DNA of 10,090 nucleotides from Nocardioides sp. (GTDB taxonomy: Bacteria; Actinomycetota; Actinomycetes; Propionibacteriales; Nocardioidaceae), in the NCBI GenBank assembly GCA_021731205.1, contig JAKFXV010000072.1, positions 1 through 10,090 of the forward strand, read 5' to 3'. Positions within the stretch are counted from its first letter, which is position 1; each line of letters begins with the position of its first letter. Of the stretch, positions 6,027-10,090 are shown piece after piece. The position numbers were made by a program, and so were the translations under genes. Under the pieces are notes generated by a model. It was not told the origin of the DNA and did no database searches. It worked only from the letters and a program-made list of their open reading frames with translations.

Positions 6027-6299
6027 ATGACTGACTTCACCTTGGAAGACGCGCGCGCCATCGCCCGCGAAGCCCACGCAGGACAAGTCGACAGGCTCGG
6101 CATCGACTACATGGAACACGTCGAAGCCGTTGCCGGCGCTCTGGCCGACTTCGATCTCGACGTCCAGATCGCCGGGATGCTCCACGACGTCGTCGAGGAC
6201 TCTGACCTCACCATCGACGACCTGCGAGCTCGAGGTGTCAGCGAGCGTTCGCTTGCGGCAGTCGCACTCGTCTCCAACAACCTGGGTTCTGGTGACTGA
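6027..6299 (+). pseudogene. Truncated HD-domain (SpoT/MESH1-like) hydrolase
   Basis: The ATG at 6027 has an excellent SD (GGGAGG, 6 bases away). The 90 residues show the first half of a small HD hydrolase: HAGQ (His17), YMEHV (His31), LHDVVED (His53, Asp54, Glu57, Asp58), then a short helix and AAVALVS. In this family the HD pair binds Mn and the ED pair takes part in hydrolysing the 3'-pyrophosphate of (p)ppGpp or related nucleotides. Full-length relatives have at least ~130-180 residues and a second motif with a metal-binding Asp (K-L-A-D-x-x-D-N). Here the frame loses similarity after ~residue 83 and stops at NNLGSGD, so that Asp is missing and activity is unlikely. The break lies close to the McrC remnant on the opposite strand, indicating a deletion or rearrangement junction. 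Confidence 0.75.
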
Positions 6300-6317
6300 C
6301 TCGTGGGTTCGCAGCCA

Positions 6318-6665
6318 CTAGCTGGCCCGTGCGTTGGTCCCGGCCAAGGTCGCGATGGCTTCCCCGATGTCTCGGACCTGGGTCTCGATCACTTCAACAG
6401 CGGCCCTGAGATCCACGGCGTGCACATGAAGCCGCAGTCCGGTTCCGATCACGGTGAAACTGTACGAGGCGCGGTTGTCGCCCGCGTAGATGAGGTGACC
6501 TTCTACGAGACCCAGACGAGCGCAGTAGGTCACGAGCTGGTAGGCGTCGGCGTTCGGGATCTTGCCGTTCTCGTCGAGTAACTTGTACTTGGTGTCGGCG
6601 ACGGCCGCGACGCCCCCACTGCGCTCCAGCACGAGGTCTGGCTTGATTGACAACCGCGCAACCAT
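6318..6665 (-). pseudogene. McrC C-terminal nuclease domain, remnant
   Basis: This 115-residue frame matches the C-terminal PD-(D/E)XK nuclease part of McrC, the cleavage subunit of McrBC-type modification-dependent restriction. The matching elements are IKPDLVLE (Asp10), VAAVADTKYKLL (Asp24, Lys26), then ADAYQLVTYCARLGLVEGHLIYAG and an HVHAVDL strand. The Asp, D-x-K and A-x-Y-Q elements are in the right order. McrC is usually 350-450 residues; the DNA- and McrB-contacting N-terminal part is missing. In the minus strand a TGA immediately precedes the ATG at 6665, and protein-like sequence upstream continues in another frame. The gene is therefore frameshifted or joined to foreign sequence. 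No McrB GTPase is present. It ends 18 bp from the end of the truncated HD gene. Confidence 0.75.
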
Positions 6666-6968
6666 TCATGGCGGAGTCTTCAAGCTTGGGCAGCAGGTAC
6701 TCGTCCACGAATGCGTCAGGTTCGGCCCCGGCGTCTGATTCTTGACCGTGGGCCAGGGCGTCCAAGCGCCGCAGGAAGAGTCCGCCCTGCTCGCTGGGCG
6801 AGCGTGGAGTGTTCCATGGAGGCGGATCGCCTCCGACGATCAATGTCGTCATCAGTCGTTGCAGGTACTCCTCGCGACCCAACTTCAGACGGCGCCACAA
6901 CTCCTCGGGACTTTCCCACATGAGTGCAGCGTAGATCGCCCCTCTGACGGCATCGGGGGCAGTCGAGC
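6663..6968 (-). pseudogene. Possible coding remnant upstream of the mcrC fragment
   Basis: On the minus strand, in a different frame from the McrC fragment, lies protein-like sequence. It reads from about DAVRGAIYAALMWESPEELW through GREEYLQRLMTTLIVGG to PDAFVDEYLLPKLEDSAMNG. Its codon choice is normal for GC-rich coding DNA. I do not recognise the family. It may be the middle of the same mcrC gene separated by a one-base shift near 6660, or another gene joined to it. The edges are arbitrary. From 6969 to 7257 I see no gene. Confidence 0.35.
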
Positions 6969-7257
6969 AGCCATCGTGAGCACCTCGAGTCAGAAGACTC
7001 TGGCTATGCGTGCTACCCGAGTTGCGTCTTACCGCCGTCCCCGCCTCGGCCCATTGACGCCTTGTCGTTCCGCATGGGTCCTCGTCCTGTGACGAAATTC
7101 CGGACGAGTCGCCCGGGCCCTCGGAGAGTCGGACGACTGCTGAGCGGGCTCGCTCCCGCCACGTGTTCGGCTCGGGGACGCGCCGCCTCATGAACGGAAG
7201 GGACCCAGTAGTTCGGGTCCGCGGCCTGTGACCGCGCCTCAGGAACCCGAGCGGAGT

Positions 7258-8163
7258 TCACTCGCCGACATCAGGCTTCCAGTCCTCGAACTCGGGGTTG
7301 TCGCTGGCGATCATCCACGTAACCTCGAAAGCATCGTCACTGGCTTCGCCAGAGTCGTAGTCGAAGCCGCCGGCGTACGACGCGACATAACCAGCCTTTT
7401 CCATCTTTGGAATGTCCCTGAGGAAGTAGTCGTCCCCGTACTCCTCGACGAAGTCCTCCTGGGTGGAAAAGGCCTCGGCCTCGGCAATCTCCTTGTTCGT
7501 AACGACCTCGGCGAGGAATTTCGCCGTGCCCTCCTTGTGTGCGAGGTCGGTGATGATGAGCTTCACCTGGTTCTTGTACGCCGTGGTCGTGTCGAGCCTT
7601 GCGACATACACCCAGATTTGTTTGAGCTCGGCCGGGCCAATGTTCTCGTCGGCAACGACGACCTCGTAGGCGGGTCCCGCGTAGACGTACTCGGGCGAGG
7701 CGGTCTTGGTCTCTTCCGGCGTCTCCGACGGCGTTGGTGTCTCGGATGGCGCCTGGGGCGCAGCGGTTGTCTTCTGCGGTTCTCCCGCCGACGGCGCGGT
7801 TCCGTCGCCGCCAGCCAGTTGGCTGATGGCGATCGCGATGACGACCAGCACAGCGATCACGCCGCCAACCGTCGCAAGGACTCGGCGCTGGGTCGCTGGC
7901 GCCAGGCGGCGGAAGGCCGCGTAACCGTGCGACGCCAGGCTTTGAATGTGCGAGACGAACGTCTTGGGCTTCGCCTTTCGGAAAGCCAGTTCGGTCCGTA
8001 GCGTGCCCTGGTTCTGAGAGATCAACTCCCAACCGAGTTTCTGCAACTCCGCGATCTTGCTTGCCTCACGACCGCGAATCACCTTGACCGTTTGATGCAT
8101 GTACTCCACGGGCTCATCGCCAGGCTCGTTGCTGGATGAGGTGGGGTGATCAGTCCGAGACAC
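7258..8163 (-). CDS. Single-pass membrane protein with DUF4177-like N-terminal domain
   Basis: The protein has 301 residues. Residues ~20-65 (YMHQTVKVIRG, then KLGWELISQNQG and ELAFRKAK) resemble the small DUF4177 fold, with its beta strand, helix, G-W-E-L strand and final F-R-K strand. A basic segment leads to one membrane helix at ~96-117 (LATVGGVIAVLVVIAIAIS). A Thr/Pro/Ser/Glu-rich linker follows (~121-158, with SETPTPSETPEE), then an acidic domain of ~140 residues with no cysteine motif or catalytic signature that I recognise. By the positive-inside rule the N-terminus is cytoplasmic and the acidic domain is outside. The GTG at 8163 lacks an SD. Met22 at 8100 is an alternative but would cut just before the DUF4177-like strand. 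The gene stands alone, divergent from the SRPBCC gene. Function is unknown. Confidence 0.8.
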   Translation of the reverse strand: MSRTDHPTSSSNEPGDEPVEYMHQTVKVIRGREASKIAELQKLGWELISQNQGTLRTELAFRKAKPKTFVSHIQSLASHGYAAFRRLAPATQRRVLATVGGVIAVLVVIAIAISQLAGGDGTAPSAGEPQKTTAAPQAPSETPTPSETPEETKTASPEYVYAGPAYEVVVADENIGPAELKQIWVYVARLDTTTAYKNQVKLIITDLAHKEGTAKFLAEVVTNKEIAEAEAFSTQEDFVEEYGDDYFLRDIPKMEKAGYVASYAGGFDYDSGEASDDAFEVTWMIASDNPEFEDWKPDVGE

Positions 8164-8313
8164 GCGGCGAGGCTAGCAGCGGCGACGCATCGTGGCAGGG
8201 AAACAGGACTACTGCCGATTCGGTCTTGAACCCGACCTGCCCCATTCCGCCGCGATCTTGCCGGACGGGGGCGGCTGCTCAACCCAGACCCATTAGAAGC
8301 CGATGAACGGAGT

Positions 8314-8886
8314 ATGGCTCCAACTGCGGCCGCAGCCGGTAGTGCTCGGGATCCCGGAGATCAACAGCCTCGCCGATTCCAGATCCGATCCCATGTGCTC
8401 ATCGAACGTCCGCTCGGCGCCGTTTGGGCAGAGTTCGCTCAGATAGACCACCCGGCGTGGAGCGACCATCCCGAGGGAAAGGGGCCGACTCGACGCGTAG
8501 GCCCTCTAACCGGACTCGCCGTGGGCGCCGGGTCGATGGGACTGCTACCTGCTGGAAACGGAACCGGCGTTCGAGGCGTCGTCTACTCAGAGGTGAAGGA
8601 AGTCGTTCCGAACCATTCGGCCACGACTGAGACCGTGGTCACCGGCTCCTTCGAGCTCAAGGAGACCATCCAATTCCTCCAGCACCCGGCTGGTGGAGTC
8701 TTGGTGGAGTGTTCGTCCTGGGTCGACACCGTGCCACTGACCGAGTCGAGCGCTGACCGGCTTCGCTACAACCTGCAACGCCTTCAAATCGGTTACCTCA
8801 CACGGGCCCGTGACTGGCAGCCAAGTTCCGGCTACCGCCCAAACGTCATCCATCCGACAACCGAGGACCTCTCGAACGTCGGCTAG
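8314..8886 (+). CDS. SRPBCC (START/Bet v1-like) family protein
   Basis: The protein has 190 residues. After a low-complexity Ala-rich start, residues ~22-47 (RFQIRSHVLIERPLGAVWAEFAQIDHPAWSD) have the SRPBCC opening pattern: a strand, then I-x-R-P-x-x-x-V-W-x-x-F and an I-x-x-x-x-x-W-S-D turn. Strands SEVKEVVPNHSATTETVV, SFELKETIQFL and GVLVECSSWVDTV follow, and a long C-terminal helix (SADRLRYNLQRLQIGYLTRARDW) closes the fold. Such proteins form a hydrophobic cavity and bind lipids, polyketides or other small molecules; the ligand cannot be told. The ATG at 8314 is preceded by GGAG only one base away, so the start may be further inside, though the fold begins after residue 20 in any case. There is no partner gene next to it, so its pathway is unknown. 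Confidence 0.8.
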   Translation: MAPTAAAAGSARDPGDQQPRRFQIRSHVLIERPLGAVWAEFAQIDHPAWSDHPEGKGPTRRVGPLTGLAVGAGSMGLLPAGNGTGVRGVVYSEVKEVVPNHSATTETVVTGSFELKETIQFLQHPAGGVLVECSSWVDTVPLTESSADRLRYNLQRLQIGYLTRARDWQPSSGYRPNVIHPTTEDLSNVG

Positions 8887-9001
8887 CACCTCGCGGCAGA
8901 GTGAGCCCGGCAAGAGTGCGAATCCGCCGCGACCGAACGCCTGCCTTGTGTGTGTCATACCGCCGCCAGCGGACGCTGGCGACAACTGCGAGAGGGACGG
9001 A
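8887..9001. other. Short non-coding stretch
   Basis: Nothing beyond a CCAGCG-GAC-GCTGGC hairpin (8967-8982) is visible between the SRPBCC gene and the transposase remnant. Confidence 0.3.
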
Positions 9002-9230
9002 TAGAAGGTGAGGCGCATCGGCGTTCACATCCCAGATCTTCTTCCCTACTCGTCGATGAGTATCCGGCGCACCGAGGCCTACGTGCGCCGAGTTACGACC
9101 CGCAAGTTCGACGGGCCTGCTCGTTTCGATGGGCGCAGAAGCGGGTCTCCAAGTCCGAGGTCTCGAGGGTCTGCGCGGAGCTCGGCGCCGAGCGGTATGC
9201 CCGCGTCACCCGACCAGTGCCCCTTTCCAA
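9002..9230 (+). pseudogene. Decayed IS256-family (mutator) transposase fragment
   Basis: Translating across two frames recovers a recognisable run of a mutator-type transposase. In one frame are VHIPDLLPYSS (the usual R-I-P-x-L-R-x-G-S-Y strand) and EAYVRRVTTRKFDG (the usual E-A-Y-V-x-G-V-S-T-R-K-V-D-D). In another frame is VSKSEVSRVCAELGAE (the usual G-I-S-K-S-E-V-S-R-I-C-A-E-L-D), followed by TRPV (R-x-R-P-L). The order and spacing fit the region just before the catalytic domain. At least one frameshift lies near 9100-9135, and the catalytic part is absent. The piece is non-functional and records an older insertion. Confidence 0.7.
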
Positions 9231-9349
9231 AACTCCCGCGATCGGCTCCGTGTATTGTGTCCTTCACAACTCAATACCAGTGAAGTGCCAGGCCCCCACA
9301 TCCTGCTTACCCGATAGCGACCCGCCTTTGCGGTAGTCGGTCAGGGATG
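9231..9349. other. Non-coding stretch before the structured leader
   Basis: No gene is visible here. It contains CTTTCCAAAACTCCCG and a relatively AT-rich patch (TGTATTGTGTCCTTCACAACTC, 9250-9271 region) where a promoter for the downstream leader could lie. I cannot define -35 and -10 boxes. Confidence 0.25.
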
Positions 9350-9532
9350 CGGTGGAAACCGGCGCTCACTCCTAGCGAATGCGCTAGACCGCAAGACGGA
9401 AACGGTGGAGCACGGCCTGGAGGCCGGTGGAAGCCCGTGGCGCGGTGGTGGGTAGCACCCAGCATGTCTACCCGGTGAAGAAGCCGGGATGCCTTGCAGC
9501 CGCGAACTACCTCTTGAACCCACTACCTGGGT
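9350..9532 (+). ncRNA. Candidate structured RNA / leader upstream of the HTH gene
   Basis: There is no coding frame, but stem-loops are dense. GCGGT (9350-9354) pairs with ACCGC (9388-9392), enclosing CTAGCG-AATG-CGCTAG (9372-9387), which stacks directly on it. CGGCC-TGGA-GGCCG occupies 9413-9426. TGGGT-AGC-ACCCA occupies 9449-9461. CCCGG (9471-9475) pairs with CCGGG (9484-9488), extended by GCAT/ATGC. ACCCA-CTACC-TGGGT occupies 9518-9532. CGGTGGA recurs three times (9351, 9403 and 9425 regions), each before or within a paired segment. It ends ~57 bases before the HTH start codon. It matches no riboswitch class I can recall, and the strand is assumed from the downstream gene. Confidence 0.45.
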
Positions 9533-9589
9533 CAGGGTCAGTTTCCGCTGCCATGCGCGTCTGATCCCACCCAAGATCGGAAACGCAAC

Positions 9590-9853
9590 ATGACCAACTC
9601 TCCTCAAGATCTCGCCGCCTCGCCCGGCAAGGTCGGAACCCTCGACGGAAAGCTGCTGGTGGGCTCCTCCAGAGCAGCTGAAATCCTCGACGTGTCCGAA
9701 ACCACCATCCGTAATTGGATTCGCGATGGCGTGCTCCCGGGAATCCAACCACACGGTCGTGGCACTCGATTGCTCATACCGGTTGCCGCCCTCAATGACT
9801 TCGCCGGTGGCGTTACGTTCCACTCATCAACTTCGACCGGTCCGGTCCAATGA
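9590..9853 (+). CDS. Small excisionase/MerR-type HTH protein
   Basis: The protein has 87 residues. Residues ~20-73 follow the HTH_17 (AlpA/Xis-like) pattern: LLVGSSRAAEILDVSETT as the first helix and turn, IRNWIRDGVLPGIQ as the recognition helix ending in the usual D-G-V-L-P, a wing with GRGTRLLIPV, and AALNDFAGG. Such proteins bind DNA as winged helices and act as excision factors or small regulators in mobile elements. The first 19 residues are Ser/Pro/Gly-rich, and the tail is Thr/Ser-rich. No strong SD precedes the ATG, which fits control from the structured leader just upstream. Its TGA overlaps the next ATG (ATGA), so it is translationally coupled to the unknown gene that runs off the right edge. 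No integrase is visible. Confidence 0.82.
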   Translation: MTNSPQDLAASPGKVGTLDGKLLVGSSRAAEILDVSETTIRNWIRDGVLPGIQPHGRGTRLLIPVAALNDFAGGVTFHSSTSTGPVQ

Positions 9854-10090
9854 GTGGCCCGATCGCGAAGGTTGGGGGTGCCGAGATGGACCGCAGCAAC
9901 GAACTGGAGTGGGTGGGGGTCTGGACCTCGCCAAGTGGCCTTCCGTGGTTCCGCTACATCTTGGCGAGAACCGGCGAACCGGTAGTTGAGGAGTGGATTC
10001 CAGGAACAGACTCATTTCGTGCCGGACTGGAACCGTATTGGTTGCCTCAGGACGAACAAATTGCTGGGTACGAGTCTCCATGTATCCGCG
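9850..10090 (+). CDS. Unknown protein, N-terminal part (continues beyond window)
   Basis: The ATG at 9850-9852 overlaps the stop of the HTH gene (ATGA), and the frame stays open to the right edge, giving 80 residues of an unfinished protein. An internal ATG at 9886 (Met13), preceded by a purine-rich GGGGGTGCCGAG, is an alternative start. The visible part is soluble and rich in Trp, Pro and Glu: LEWVGVWTSPSGLPWFRYI, then EPVVEEWIPGTDSF and PYWLPQDEQIAGYESP. I do not recognise it. The coupling to an excisionase-type HTH protein suggests a two-gene module, possibly of a mobile element or a phage-related system. Confidence 0.7.
   Translation, partial: MSGPIAKVGGAEMDRSNELEWVGVWTSPSGLPWFRYILARTGEPVVEEWIPGTDSFRAGLEPYWLPQDEQIAGYESPCIR

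Noticed and set aside
5239..6103. Long minus-strand frames opposite the 175-aa gene
   Set aside because: They are shadows of the plus-strand gene, which has a perfect SD, and they also overlap the riboswitch.
7228..8001. A 257-residue plus-strand frame opposite the membrane protein gene
   Set aside because: It is Arg/Gly/Leu-rich with no domain. The minus-strand frame has a coherent membrane-protein architecture.
9425..9493. Resemblance of GGTGGGTAGC and GGTGAAGAAGCCGGG to the 3' tail of IS200/IS605 elements (omega-RNA)
   Set aside because: The usual complementary stem is not formed, and there is no TnpB or IscB gene or remnant next to it. Kept only as one hypothesis for the structured leader.
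9350..9560. RNase P RNA, tmRNA, cobalamin or cyclic-di-AMP riboswitch as identity of the structured leader
   Set aside because: The diagnostic conserved cores of these RNAs are absent.

Overview
The window is GC-rich throughout. It has GTG starts, strong GGAGG-type ribosome binding sites, a SAM-IV-class riboswitch and an IS110-type transposase, all of which point to an actinomycete, perhaps of the Nocardioides/Streptomyces kind. It looks like an accessory or recombination-prone chromosomal segment: most intact genes are hypothetical or nuclease-related, and between them lie an insertion sequence, several gene remnants and long stretches without genes.

Layout. 1-435 (+) is the C-terminal part of a possible PD-(D/E)XK nuclease that runs in from outside. 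Facing it (-) is a pair: a small coiled-coil/HARE-HTH-like protein (1193-1630) followed by a GIY-YIG nuclease (498-1097, or 1196 if a GTGA-overlap start is used). A TTGACA-type promoter with an overlapping palindrome precedes the pair. About 600 bp without a convincing gene follow. Next is a family 1 uracil-DNA glycosylase with an unusual ~100-residue N-terminal extension (2284-3273, +), closed by two tandem hairpins. An IS110-family element (about 3598-5130, -) carries a 404-aa DEDD transposase. Its upstream non-coding end can fold like a bridge RNA and contains a perfect 79-bp tandem duplication.

The middle holds a clear SAM-IV-like riboswitch (5292-5391) in front of a 175-aa protein of unknown function (5429-5956). 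This is followed by the N-terminal half of a small HD hydrolase (6027-6299) that is cut off before its second metal-binding motif. Immediately after, on the other strand, lies the C-terminal nuclease part of a McrC protein (6318-6665, remnant), so a recombination junction probably lies between or within these two.

The right part holds a single-pass membrane protein with a DUF4177-like cytoplasmic domain (7258-8163, -), an SRPBCC-fold protein (8314-8886, +), and a decayed piece of an IS256/mutator transposase (about 9002-9230, +). After these comes a ~200-nt stretch dense in stem-loops (9350-9532). This leads into a small excisionase-type HTH protein (9590-9853) whose stop codon overlaps the start of an unknown gene running off the right edge (9850 onward).

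How the parts work together is mostly inference. The left genes (HARE-like protein, GIY-YIG nuclease, Ung, possible PD-(D/E)XK protein) and the McrC remnant suggest a neighbourhood that handles foreign or modified DNA, but no methyltransferase or complete known defence system is visible. The two most promising unexplained items are the SAM riboswitch controlling a gene of unknown function, and the structured RNA-like leader in front of the HTH/unknown gene pair.
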